From CAVWXT01 sp963759115 (GTDB lineage: Bacteria > Planctomycetota > Planctomycetia > Pirellulales > Thermoguttaceae), in contig CAVWXT010000005.1 of NCBI GenBank assembly GCA_963759115.1, forward strand, positions 806,001 through 870,000: a DNA stretch of 64,000 bases, in the 5' to 3' direction. The notes under the pieces are model-generated. The model was not told the DNA's origin and did no database searches. It saw nothing but the letters and a program-made list of their open reading frames with translations. Shown in pieces: positions 55,344-64,000 of the stretch. Position 1 is the stretch's first letter, and each line of letters starts with the position of its first letter. The position numbers were made by a program, and so were the translations under genes.

Positions 55344-57129
55344 GCGTCCTGGAGATAGAATAGGATGTCTTCGAGCTGTGCGGCGGCGCCCTCCATGTCA
55401 ACCTGCGAACGTTGGGCAATCGCTGTGCGAAGCTGTTCTACGAGCTGACACATCTCGGCGGCATCTGCTGGATTCGACTGCTCGACGAGTTGTTCGCTCT
55501 TGGCGATCAACTGCTCGCAACGGTCGACAAGTCGGACCATTTCGGTGGGGGGGCGGCGGATGGTGAGGCGCGCTCCGGGGCAGCCGCCGACTCCGCTGCC
55601 GCCGGCGTTGTGCCCAACCCGCCCCAAAAAGTCGCCTCCACGCGGGCCAGGGCTTCCTGGCGATTGCCGGCGCGGAAACGGGTGATAGCGTTGTCGATCG
55701 TCAGTTGCTTCTGTCGGCCGGTAGCCCGCTCGGTGGCACTGACCTTCAAGATTCCGTCCAAATCGAGGTCGAACTGCACGAAAACCTCGTTGCCAGCATC
55801 CACCTTGGCCAGGCCGTCAAGGAGGAAATCGCCCACGGGCTCGTTGTGGCGCACATCGTCATCTTCGCCCTGGAAAACTGCGATTCGCGCAACCTTCTGG
55901 CCGTCGCACACCGTGCTGAAGATTTCGCTGCGGCGAGACGGCAGCGGCGTGTTGCGCTCGACTAATGGGACGAAGCAATAGTGTGACAGTCGCCCGTCGA
56001 TGTCGCTCAATGCCTGGATGCCGAGGGTGTGGGGAGTGATGTCCACCAGGACCGGCCCCACGTCGATTCCGGCGATCAGGCCGCCCTGGATGGCTGCGCC
56101 CATAGCCACGCACAAGTCTGGGTCCACCTCGGCGTGGACAGGCTGGCCAAGTTGTTCTTCCAGCAACTGATGCGCAAGGGGCGTGCGGCTGGCCCCGCCG
56201 ACCAGAATCACTTTGTCGATCTGATTGGCGTTGAGCTTGGCATCGGAAAGCGATTCATCGACGCATTTGAGCGTTTTGGCCAGCAAGGGCTCGATCAGGT
56301 CTTCATAGTCACCGCGGCGGAGTTCTCGGCGGAGGTGCAGCGGGGCGCCCTGCTTCTCGGCAATAAACTCCTCCTCAATCTGAACGGCAGGCTCCGAGGA
56401 AAGCCGTTTCTTTGCTTCTTCGACCGCGCGAAGCACTCGCGATTTGGCTACGGGCGACTGGCGGAGATCGATGCCGTGCTCGTGCAGAAAGTCCTCGCAG
56501 ACGAAGTCCAGAAGCAGTTGGTCAAAATCGTCGCCACCCAGGTGCGTGTCACCGTGGCTGCTGAGCACTTCCACGACGCCCTGCTCGATCTGCACAATCG
56601 AGACGTCGAAGGTGCCGCCACCGAGATCATAGACCAGCAGCCGCTCCATCTTGTCGGGATGCGGGTCGTAAGTGAGCGAGGCGGCGGTTGGCTCATTGAT
56701 TATGCGGACGACCTCCAGGCCAGCCAATTCGCCCGCCTCGCGGGTCGCCTCACGTTGCGTCTCGTTGAAGAAGGCGGGTACCGTGATGACGGCCTTCTGA
56801 ACGGACTGACCGATCTGTTTCTCCACCCGCTCCTTCAGCTTCCGCAATATGAAGGCCGAGATTTCCTGCGGCGTGTACTGCTGCTCGCCCAGCTGAACGG
56901 CATCAGCCGTGCCCATGCGGCGCTTGATCGACCGCACGGTCCGTTCGGGGGCCAAAACCCATTGGTTGCGGGCCGCAGCGCCAACCAGCAGCCGACCATT
57001 GGCATCCAGCCCGACGACCGACGGGAGAATCGCCTCGCCGTCCTCATACAGCACTTCCGCTTTGTTGTTGCGGATAACGGCCACCTCGCTGTTGGTGGTG
57101 CCTAGGTCGATTCCGAGAATGGTTTCCAT
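55340..57129 (-). CDS. dnaK: Hsp70/DnaK-like chaperone, one frameshift at a homopolymer
   Basis: The protein is about 596 residues, slightly shorter than classical DnaK (about 638). The nucleotide-binding domain is complete: ILGIDLGTTNSEVAVI, VITVPAFFNETQREATREAG, IINEPTAASLTY, LLVYDLGGGTFDVSIVQIEQ, LVGGASRTPLAHQLLEE. The substrate domain follows (DITPHTLGIQALSDIDGRLS, PVGDFLLDGLAK, FDLDLDGILKVSATERATGR). The helical lid moves frame near 55555, at a run of seven C on the gene strand: the correct end is TEMVRLVDRCEQLIAKSEQL ... LEDILFYLQDA, stop 55340. No EEVD-like tail is present. It lies between GrpE-like and Zn-ribbon genes. Confidence 0.88.
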
Positions 57130-57165
57130 AGTAGTGGAGAGTGAACAGTGGTGAGTGGATGGTGG

Positions 57166-57963
57166 TTAGGAGGCCGTTCGCCCTTGCACAGCGCGAACCT
57201 CCGCAAAACGGATGACTTTGTCCTTCCAATAATAACCCGGCCGAATCTGATCGACGACCAGTCCCGGCGGGCGCAGGGGATCGTCCACAACCTCGACAAC
57301 CGTCATGAGGTTGGGGTCAACCTGCCTGCCGAGGCATTCGATCCTGTACAGTTCGGCTTTCTTCATCGCGCGCTGGAGGCGGCCAAGAATCAGATCGTAT
57401 CCTTCGGCTAGGGAATCGAAAATGTCGCGGTACGTCAATCCTATTCGTTGAATAAGAATGTCCCGCGCCCGACGGCACCACGAACGACAAAGCCATTTGC
57501 GCCAGCTTGGCAGCCGGAGCAAAAGATCGTCGAGTTGCTCCTGGATGTGGCCGGTGAGATCTTCCAACATACGGCGGCGGGCTGCGTCGATGACCAACCG
57601 GCCGCGGCCCAGCGCCTCGTCGAGTTCGATGAGCGACTCCACCAATGGCTTCGCGACTCGCTGCCCCGTTTCCTCCTCCTTCACCTCGACCGAGCGTAAC
57701 AACTCGATCGCCTGTTGCATGGCTGCCAGAGCCTGCTCAGTTCGTTCCGCCACCCCGCGGGAACTCTTGGTCTGCAATTTCACCTCGTGGCGCAGGGCGG
57801 TGAACTGCTCCACCAGTTGCAGCAACCCGACGGGCAGCGCCTCGCCCTGCTCTGCCAAAACCTCAGCATCCTCCGGCAGCGCATCGGCTTCACGGCGGGT
57901 TTCCTCAAGCCACTGCCGGAACCGGCCAAGCAGGGCTTCGTTATCTAGCGAATCGTTCATCAT
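57166..57963 (-). CDS. grpE: GrpE-like nucleotide exchange factor
   Basis: The 265-residue protein has a long N-terminal coiled-coil-prone region (LPVGLLQLVEQFTALRHEVK, QALAAMQQAIELLRSVEVKE). The GrpE head follows at the end: RIECLGRQVDPNLMTVVEVV, then DDPLRPPGLVVDQIRPGYYW and KDKVIRFAEVRAVQG. The 'V.E.....PG.VVE..r.GY...dkvlR.A.V.V' signature is GrpE, whose job is to release ADP from Hsp70. It is longer than most GrpE (about 200), with extra basic residues in the middle (WRKWLCRSWCRRARDILIQR). Its start overlaps the J-like stop by four bases and it precedes the Hsp70 gene by 36 bases. Confidence 0.85.
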   Translation of the reverse strand: MMNDSLDNEALLGRFRQWLEETRREADALPEDAEVLAEQGEALPVGLLQLVEQFTALRHEVKLQTKSSRGVAERTEQALAAMQQAIELLRSVEVKEEETGQRVAKPLVESLIELDEALGRGRLVIDAARRRMLEDLTGHIQEQLDDLLLRLPSWRKWLCRSWCRRARDILIQRIGLTYRDIFDSLAEGYDLILGRLQRAMKKAELYRIECLGRQVDPNLMTVVEVVDDPLRPPGLVVDQIRPGYYWKDKVIRFAEVRAVQGRTAS

Positions 57964-58253
57964 CCCTCCGCCAGGGCAAGCAGGGTTTGCGTGGGAATCC
58001 GCGACTTCCGCAGCCGCTCCCGAACGTCGGCTATGATGCCCGCCATCGTGTCGCTCGATTCCAGGTCGAACAACTTCGACTCCAGCCGCATCACCGGATC
58101 ACGCAGTCTTTCGTAAGCTTGGTGGATTTCCGTGAAGCGTTCGGGATTGCGGTCAGGTGGATACTGACGGACCAACTCCAGATAACGACGGCGAATGTCC
58201 GCTTCGCTCGACCCCCTCACGACGTCCAGGATTTTGTAAGGATCGGCCATCAT
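57960..58253 (-). CDS. J-domain-like protein with PPD in place of HPD
   Basis: The 97-residue protein consists of a J-like domain (DPYKILDVVRGSSEADIRRR, YLELVRQYPPDRNPERFTEI, HQAYERLRDPVMRLESKLF) and a short helical tail. In J-domains the HPD tripeptide between helices II and III stimulates Hsp70 ATPase; here the aligned residues are PPD, so the histidine is missing. It may bind the neighbouring Hsp70 without the normal stimulation, or use another contact. It is coupled to GrpE downstream and begins six bases after the TPR gene stop. Confidence 0.8.
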   Translation of the reverse strand: MMADPYKILDVVRGSSEADIRRRYLELVRQYPPDRNPERFTEIHQAYERLRDPVMRLESKLFDLESSDTMAGIIADVRERLRKSRIPTQTLLALAEG

Positions 58254-58259
58254 GCTTGC

Positions 58260-60858
58260 CTATTCCCTCTTCTTCCGTTTTGATAACGGCATATCTTTCG
58301 CTCCGAATCGAGAAGGCTTGCCGGCAGCGGCCTCATCGAGGACTTCTGCCGGATCGAGCCCCAGTGATCGACAGACCCGAGCAAACTTTGCATACAGCTT
58401 CTCCGGTGGATCGGTAGGAGAAAATACCGGCAGACCGCCGTCATCCCCGTCTTCGCCGAAACCGAACTGGCCGAACGGTTCATTGAACGATCCCTCGTCA
58501 TTTTCGTCTCCGACAAACGACGGAAACGGCGGCATTGCGCCGAAGGGCAACTCATCGACCTCGCCCAACAGGTCGAGTCTCTCCCTGGCACGTTTTGCCG
58601 TCTGGCTGTAGTCCGGATCATTGGGCCCTTCCGCCAGTTGCAGGACCCGTTCAAAACACTTCCGCGCCAACTGGCGGTTACACCTCGAAGGCCCCTTGCG
58701 TATCTCCATTTCACCGCCCAGATACTGAAAGAAAGCAACTTCAGGGAACTCGCCGCGCGCCTTGACGGCAAAATCCGTCAATAATTCGGTCGTGTCGTCA
58801 CCCCCCGATTTCTTCGACCTCTTCTCCTCTCGTCGTTTCTTTCGATGGTCTACGACTATCAGGAATTCGAGCATGTTGCGGAGATCGCGGGCCTGCCACT
58901 TCTTTACCCGCCTGCAGTCGCGGAGGAAGTCCAAGAGTCTCGCCACGTGATCGCTGCGGCCCGAATAGTCGACATTCTTCGCCACATGGGAAGCCATGAT
59001 TCGGCACATTTCGCCGATGGCCGCACTGCGGCGACTCTTTTTCAGCACGGTCGACCACCGGTGCTCGAATTCATCCGTCATCACCTTCAACAGGGCATAG
59101 CGTCGGCTTTCGATTGTCATTAGCAGCCATACCGGGGCCGCTTCGCCCAATTCATTCCTCGCTCGGTCGAGCAACCGATTGGTCAGGCCCAAGTCGCCGG
59201 CTTTCAACTCCAGCACCGCCCGACAGACCAGTAAGTGATGGACCTCCGCACGCTGGCCGTCCACTCTCTCTGCCGCCGCGAACTCCGCTCGCCCCTCTTC
59301 CCACTGCCCCGCCAGCGCGTGGTGCCGCGCAGACGCCAGATGAACAGACCATACCATCGCTTTGATCTTCAAGTCCAGTGGTTTGAGTCGCTGGGCGCGG
59401 AAGATGAAACTCGCGGGCTGCAAAGGGTTCGTCGCGCCGGATATGGTGATCGGCCAGAAACAGCAGCGTTTCAAGGTTCTCGGGGAAGCGTTTGACTAAT
59501 CGCTGCCAGATCGCGGCCGCCTTCTCCATATTGCCCCACTCTCGATATGCCTCGGCCAACGCCTGATATGCGCCGAGTAACTCAGGCGAAAGCTTTAGAG
59601 CGTTCTCAAAGCAGTCGATTGCCCGTGCCTGCACGTCCTCGTCTGGCTCGTGGCGGACGCCGCACGTCGGACACATCGGACACGACTCTTCCGCCAGCAT
59701 CTGGCCCAGCCGTAACCAGACTACGCACGGGCCAGGGTGCGTTCTGTCGGCAACAGACACTCCAGACGGACCAAGTCGTCCAAATACGCCCGCCAGCAGC
59801 GTTCGGCCTGGGCAAAGTCTTCATCACTTTCATCGTCTTCATCGTCGGAACGCTCCCAAGCCATCGCCAAGCCGCGATTCCAATGGGGGTCGATCGGCAG
59901 CGGCTCCATCACCGCGGCCAACTCGCGTAGGGCGGCCGGATTGCCTTTGCGGACAATAGCCGCATACAGGATGTTTGCCAGACGCTGTGGCAACGCAGTG
60001 TCAATTCGGAAAAGCAGCGGGTTGACGGCGCAAAGCAGCTTCACTGCCTCGCGCCAGCGTCCCGTGGCGACGTGCCCCTGCAAAGTTTGTAAGCGGGTCA
60101 AGATTGGGCCGCCCAAGACCGCGCTGCCCAGTCGGGCCAGCCTGTCCCTCGTGCAGAAATCATCCGGCGAAACCACCGCCGGATCAGCCAAGACTTTCAG
60201 TGAGGCGGCAATCCGCGCGGCGAATCGCCCCGGATCGAGTCGATCCCAATTCGCCTGTGTCGCCGCCGCATCTTGGCGATAGTAGGCCGCCAGCCCACGC
60301 ACAAAATACTTCCAGTCGGCAAATGGCGAACGCGCGCGAGACGTCCTTGAGCGCAGCCATCGCTTCGGCTTCATTCCCCGTTTCCAACGCGGCCAGCGCC
60401 CGGTGGACGGTTCCGGCCCCTTGGCGAATGGCCGGAAGAGAAGCCGGAACCGCTTCGGGCCGGAGGACGGCGTGATCGGCCACCGTCGCATACAATGGGC
60501 TACCCGCTTCCACAGATACGTTGGCCCCGCTGGCCGCGGCAATGCGGTGGAAAAGGCCGAGGACAATCAGCAGTTCCGGCAGTTCCTGTTGTACCAAGAC
60601 GTCGGTCACCCCCAATTCCAGGAGATTCTCGACGACGGCCTGAGACTCGTCACGCAGGCCGGCTCGATACAACTGGCGCCCCCGGACCAAATGCGCCCGC
60701 TCTAACAACTGGCGACCTTCCGGGCTGGGCTGTTGCCGATAGCAGATCTTGGCATCCTTCAGCGCCTGCTTGAAATCGCCCTTTTCTAGCAACCGCTGAG
60801 CTTGCTGCAACAGCCCTGCCGCACCGTGCTTCGTACGATGTTTCTGCTTCGTAGCCAT
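58260..60858 (-). CDS. Large TPR protein of the Hsp70 operon, three frameshifts
   Basis: The protein is about 866 residues, from ATG 60858 (MATKQKHRTKHGAAGLLQQA) to the stop at 58260. TPR-like helices run throughout: LLQQAQRLLEKGDFKQALKD, FENALKLSPELLGAYQALAE, WGNMEKAAAIWQRLVKRFPE, and a further set near residue 500. Frame changes near 60325, 59730 and 59410 join the parts smoothly. A CPMCPTC cluster (near 59680) may bind zinc, and an acidic tract (ERSDDEDDESDEDF) sits just before. The C-terminus has a Gly/Asp-rich stretch then EKLYAKFARVCRSLGLDPAE and ends KDMPLSKRKKRE. It heads the chaperone operon and could serve as scaffold or client receptor. Confidence 0.75.
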
Positions 60859-61166
60859 GCAGGGCGTCCGTGTCCGGCAATCCAATCCTGCGAATCCTGC
60901 TCCTCAAAAACCAGATTGTGGCACAAAGGCCGCGTGTTGAAAAGCCGAGAGTTCGCGGTGGGTTATGATCGGGCTGAGATTCGATCCATCTGCGAACTGG
61001 TTTGCCCCGAGAGTGAGGGGGAGTGAAGGAGTATCGTAGGGTTTGGAACGAGAGGCTGATCGAATTCTTCAGAGCTATCGCCTACTCACCGGTCAATCAG
61101 GGGGCGTCCACGAACCATGGCGGATGTGATCCTACCCCGTTGAGAAGTCAAGCTGACGACTACAAA

Positions 61167-61241
61167 GTTATACTGTGAACGGGCTGATATGAGTCGTTTT
61201 TTCGGCAAGAATGGCTCGTTCTTGCCCGTTCACAGTATAAC
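61167..61241. repeat. 75-bp element with perfect 18-bp inverted ends
   Basis: GTTATACTGTGAACGGGC (61167-61184) and its exact inverse (61224-61241) enclose a smaller AAGAATGGCTCGTTCTT hairpin. It lies about 240 bases beyond the 3' end of the tRNA-Arg gene. Otherwise the 60859-61429 stretch shows no gene. Confidence 0.65.
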
Positions 61242-61429
61242 GTTACATCAAACGGTGCTCCCCCCGGTGCTCTCATTTCGGCCCGAGGTGAGCGCCCTGG
61301 TGTCATACTGCTGATTTGCATCGATCTGCCGCCATTTGCAACGAAACGCCCCCAAAAACCGGTATTAGCATCGGTATCCATGACCGATGGAAGTCCAAAG
61401 GCGGGCGGGAGTTGCGGCCCAAAGCGAAA

Positions 61430-61458
61430 ACGCCGCAAGCACTTAGGGCTTACGGCGT
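61430..61458 (-). terminator. Rho-independent terminator of tRNA-Arg
   Basis: On the minus strand ACGCCGTAAG pairs with CTTGCGGCGT (ten pairs, one G-T) around a nine-base loop, followed by TTTTCGCTTT. It lies 26 bases after the tRNA 3' end. Confidence 0.7.
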
Positions 61459-61484
61459 CTGGGGTTACGACGACGATCAGAAAG

Positions 61485-61558
<74 letters not shown>

Positions 61559-61754
61559 AAGTCACTACCAAATAACCACTTACAGACGATATCGGATGAC
61601 CTGGTGCGGCTGCCGTTGCACGAAACCCACAACACATCCACCTTGCAGAGTGGGTCACGATCCGCCTCGCCGACGACATACCTGTTGATCTGACGCGGCA
61701 GCGGCCCAATAGCTTAGGATACCAAATGGGAATCGGCCGGCAAGCCCTCCGGGA

Positions 61755-61901
61755 TCAGATCGTCTTTGATTCCCGGCGAGCCACCTGTTTGGCGGATGCG
61801 ACCGCATCGGCCGTGCCCCAACGAACCTTTTTGCCTGCAATACGTAGAATAAATCGGTGCGTCGAATACAGGAACGCCCTGGGGCGATAGGCCGTGGCCA
61901 T
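61755..61901 (-). CDS. Small basic ORF, divergent to the protease gene
   Basis: The 48-residue frame reads MATAYRPRAFLYSTHRFILR, IAGKKVRWGTADAVASAKQV, ARRESKTI. It overlaps the first eight bases of the HtrA-like gene in antisense. Its composition is protein-like (basic, one short strand-helix pattern), but there is no ribosome binding site that I trust. It could be a remnant. The rest of 61559-61893 holds nothing I can identify. Confidence 0.25.
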   Translation of the reverse strand: MATAYRPRAFLYSTHRFILRIAGKKVRWGTADAVASAKQVARRESKTI

Positions 61902-62916
61902 TTTAGACGAAACTTTCAGACGCGTTGATGATCGAAGCCCAGGTGGCGACTCGTTTGAGACTCCACGCACCCCCAGATCGACGTCCCCGTCCGATTCCGA
62001 TCTGCTGGATGCCTATTCCCGGGCGGTGATTGCGGTGGTCCAGAAGATCGGGCCGGCAGTCATCTCCGTGGTCGGACCGCGAGGGGATCAACATGGCGGA
62101 ATGGGCTCGGGTTTTCTGTTGACGCCAGACGGCTATGCGCTCAGCAACAGTCACGTCGTGCACGGTCGTCGAAGGCTCCGCACCATTACGCCGGAGGGCG
62201 ACACTCTGGATGCCGACCTGGTTGGGGACGATCCGGCCACCGATTTGGCCTTGCTCCGCGTGGCGGCCCGCGATCTGCCGTTCGCTGAACTGGGCGACTC
62301 CGAGAGCCTCCAAGTCGGCCAGCTCGTCATCGCCATGGGTAATCCGCTGGGATTCCAGTCCACCGTATCCACCGGGGTCATTAGCGCGTTGGGCCGGGCG
62401 ATGCGAGGAGAGGAAGGACGCCTCATCGAGAACATCATTCAGCACACGGCGCCGTTGAATCCGGGCAATTCGGGTGGCCCGCTGTTGGACTCGCGCGGCC
62501 GCGTGATCGGCGTCAATACGGCCATCATCGCCTTGGCCCAAGGGCTGGGATTTGCCATTCCGGCCAAGACGGTGCAGTGGGTGTTGAGCGAACTGATCAG
62601 CCACGGGCGAGTTCGCCGGCTCTCCCTGGGAATCGCGGCCACCGTGACGCCGCTTCCTCGGCGGATCGTGCGAGAGCACGATCTCTTGAGCGATCAGGCC
62701 GTGGAGGTCGTGGAGGTCGCCCCGAGAGGTGCGGCGGAGGCGGCGGGCTTGAGACGCGGCGACCTGATCGTCGCCGTCAGTGGGCGCATCATCACCGGCC
62801 TGGACGATCTCCACCAGATCCTCGCCGGATTTCCCTCTGCCCGGCAACTCCTGATCACGGTCCTCCGCGACGATCGCCTCGTCGAGATGCCCATCGAGCC
62901 GCGTGTGGCAGAGTGA
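61894..62916 (+). CDS. HtrA/DegP-like serine protease with one PDZ domain
   Basis: The 340-residue protein starts at GTG 61894, as no in-frame ATG occurs before the protease core. There is no signal peptide or membrane segment, which is unusual for HtrA and suggests a cytoplasmic or non-classical location. The trypsin-like domain spans about 40-230 with the triad: His in YALSNSHVVHG, Asp in DPATDLALLRV, Ser in NPGNSGGPLLD. A PDZ domain follows (VVEVAPRGAAEAAGLRRGDL, IVAVSGRIITGLDDLHQIL). The neighbours, ygbA-like and ftsK, do not suggest a specific pathway; protein quality control is the family role. Confidence 0.9.
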   Translation: MAILDETFRRVDDRSPGGDSFETPRTPRSTSPSDSDLLDAYSRAVIAVVQKIGPAVISVVGPRGDQHGGMGSGFLLTPDGYALSNSHVVHGRRRLRTITPEGDTLDADLVGDDPATDLALLRVAARDLPFAELGDSESLQVGQLVIAMGNPLGFQSTVSTGVISALGRAMRGEEGRLIENIIQHTAPLNPGNSGGPLLDSRGRVIGVNTAIIALAQGLGFAIPAKTVQWVLSELISHGRVRRLSLGIAATVTPLPRRIVREHDLLSDQAVEVVEVAPRGAAEAAGLRRGDLIVAVSGRIITGLDDLHQILAGFPSARQLLITVLRDDRLVEMPIEPRVAE

Positions 62917-63036
62917 CCTGCTCCACGAAACGGCCGCAGTGGGCGGGCGGACTCTGGCCTCAATTCTGGCCATCCCGCCCGGGCACCCTATAATGATAGT
63001 GGCTGCCACGTCCTGCCTGTTGTTGCGGGAGCGCCC

Positions 63037-63384
63037 ATGAACCGTCCACCTCCTCTGCCGCCTGCCCGGATTATGCGGGAGAAACGCACGGTAGCGGCCA
63101 TGGTTGACATTTACTGCCAGGCGCATCACGGCCCTAGTCCGAGCCTGTGCGGCAAGTGCAGCAGGCTCTTGGAGTATGCGTTTTGCCGGCTCGATCACTG
63201 TCCGTTTGGCGCGGAGAAGACGCCCTGTGCCCGCTGCCAGGTGCATTGCTACGGACCCACCATGCGCGCGCGGATCAAGGAGGTCATGCGGTACGCGGGT
63301 CCGCGGATGCTTTATCGCCACCCCATCCTGGCGTTGCTGCACCAGTGGGACAACGTTCGCCACCCGACAAGAATCGAGGACTGA
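63037..63384 (+). CDS. ygbA: YgbA-family ('nitrous oxide-stimulated promoter') protein
   Basis: The 115-residue protein begins MNRPPPLPPARIMREKRTVA. Its cysteines form a conserved set: IYCQAHH, LCGKCSRLLEYAFCRLDHCP, FGAEKTPCARCQVHCYGPTM. These and the end RMLYRHPILALLHQWDN match the YgbA_NO family, linked in gamma-proteobacteria to nitric-oxide-responsive regulation and iron-sulfur repair. It could bind an Fe-S cluster or zinc through its eight or nine Cys. There is no NO-related neighbour here. The family assignment is good; the physiological role here is unproven. Confidence 0.85.
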   Translation: MNRPPPLPPARIMREKRTVAAMVDIYCQAHHGPSPSLCGKCSRLLEYAFCRLDHCPFGAEKTPCARCQVHCYGPTMRARIKEVMRYAGPRMLYRHPILALLHQWDNVRHPTRIED

Positions 63385-63464
63385 CCTTTGGCCGTCGCCG
63401 ACCGACGTTTCGTCGGCCGCTAAACGATGCAGTCTTGATTGCGGAGAGAGCACATTCCTTCGGC

Positions 63465-64000
63465 TTACGCACTCTCCGCCCGCCACCGTTTCTTGGACCG
63501 CTTGGGGGCGGTTCTTTGCCGGGCCGCATCGGACTCCGGGGAGTCGTCTTCCGCTTCGGCTTCGTCTTCTTCATCGAGGTCTTCGTCGACGTCTTCTTCT
63601 ACGTCCTCCTCGTATCCACTTTCGTCCTCCTCTTCTTCGTCGTTGGGCTCTTCTTCCTCTTCATCCTCCGGCTCATCAACATCGAATGGCGGCTCCTCGT
63701 CCTCATCGGCGAAGTCGTCGGCCGATTCGGCATCGTCGTCCGAATCCGCAACCGGTTTGACGGTCCTTATCTCGCCGGGCGGCATGCGATCTCCGGCCGG
63801 CGCGGCCACGAGAATCTTGCCGTTCCGCCGCGGCTTGGCAGCATTGGGGGCGGCCGCTGAGCCTTGACCGCTCATCTGCTCCCATTGCTCGACGCTCAGA
63901 AGAATCTCGCGGGCCTGCGAGCCGTTGTACGGGCCCACGATGCCGTCCTCGGCCATGAAATCGATCAGCCGAGCCGCGCGCCCATAGCCGATGCCCAGCG
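63465..64000 (-). CDS. ftsK: DNA translocase FtsK, C-terminal part (5' end outside window)
   Basis: The frame is open to the window end. It starts with LGIGYGRAARLIDFMAEDGI, VGPYNGSQAREILLS, the FtsK gamma winged-helix domain that reads KOPS sequences and activates XerCD at dif. In most FtsK proteins the chain stops here; this one adds about 130 residues, of which a large part is Asp/Glu (DEPEDEEEEEPNDEEEEDES and similar), ending in basic RQRTAPKRSKKRWRAESA. The stop is at 63465. The motor domain lies outside the window. Confidence 0.88.
   Translation of the reverse strand, partial: LGIGYGRAARLIDFMAEDGIVGPYNGSQAREILLSVEQWEQMSGQGSAAAPNAAKPRRNGKILVAAPAGDRMPPGEIRTVKPVADSDDDAESADDFADEDEEPPFDVDEPEDEEEEEPNDEEEEDESGYEEDVEEDVDEDLDEEDEAEAEDDSPESDAARQRTAPKRSKKRWRAESA

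Noticed and set aside
61167..61241. Integron attC site
   Set aside because: The arms are perfectly complementary and lack the RYYYAAC/GTTRRRY ends and the extrahelical bases of attC.

Overview
The window looks like one contig of a high-GC planctomycete (Pirellulales-like). This is inferred from gene content: a sulfatase, Tat-exported Gfo/Idh/MocA and GH5 proteins, an SGNH/squalene-cyclase-type fusion, FGE-like and beta-helix exported proteins, and an Hsp70 operon with large TPR and Zn-ribbon partners. I could not compare sequences, so the order is a guess.

Layout. 1-5.7 kb: a c-di-GMP signalling cluster (HD-GYP regulator, hybrid histidine kinase, GGDEF regulator). 5.9-11.1 kb, minus: a five-gene zinc/manganese-type uptake operon (small His-rich exported protein, outer-membrane porin-like protein, binding protein, ATPase, permease). 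11.3-17.6 kb: sulfatase, a toxin-first RelE-type TA pair, PEGA lipoprotein, PP2C phosphatase, AIF-like flavoprotein. 17.8-20.9 kb: a solitary type IIG restriction-modification protein. 21-31.3 kb: a large clan-A glycoside hydrolase, an ORF-less group II intron, exported proteins and an M28-type peptidase riddled with palindromic elements. 31.5-33.1 kb: an HNH nuclease with a DGQHR-like motif in a visibly AT-richer patch. 33.7-35.9 kb: an intact-ended IS sitting in the loop of a REP-like palindrome. 35.9-52.9 kb: mostly exported carbohydrate- or polymer-acting and beta-propeller proteins, with decayed gene ends. 53-54.9 kb: an ISAzo13-type element and transposase debris. 55-60.9 kb, minus: a translationally coupled chaperone operon (TPR, J-like, GrpE-like, Hsp70, Zn-ribbon). 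61.5-64 kb: tRNA-Arg, HtrA-like protease, YgbA-family protein and the 3' end of ftsK.

Two features pervade the window. First, about twenty otherwise convincing genes carry single-base frameshifts, several at homopolymers, so many 'broken' genes may be assembly error. Second, there are at least seven kinds of short palindromic repeat. Some lie inside coding sequence in frame, one breaks a gene by exactly its own length, and one was used as an IS target.

The best candidates for something not yet described are the in-frame palindromic elements of the M28 gene, the UGA codon at the second Cys of a CxxC motif in a thioredoxin-like lipoprotein, the repeated LDRA(V/I)REL motif in two members of the metal-uptake operon, and the Hsp70 operon whose J-like protein lacks the HPD histidine.
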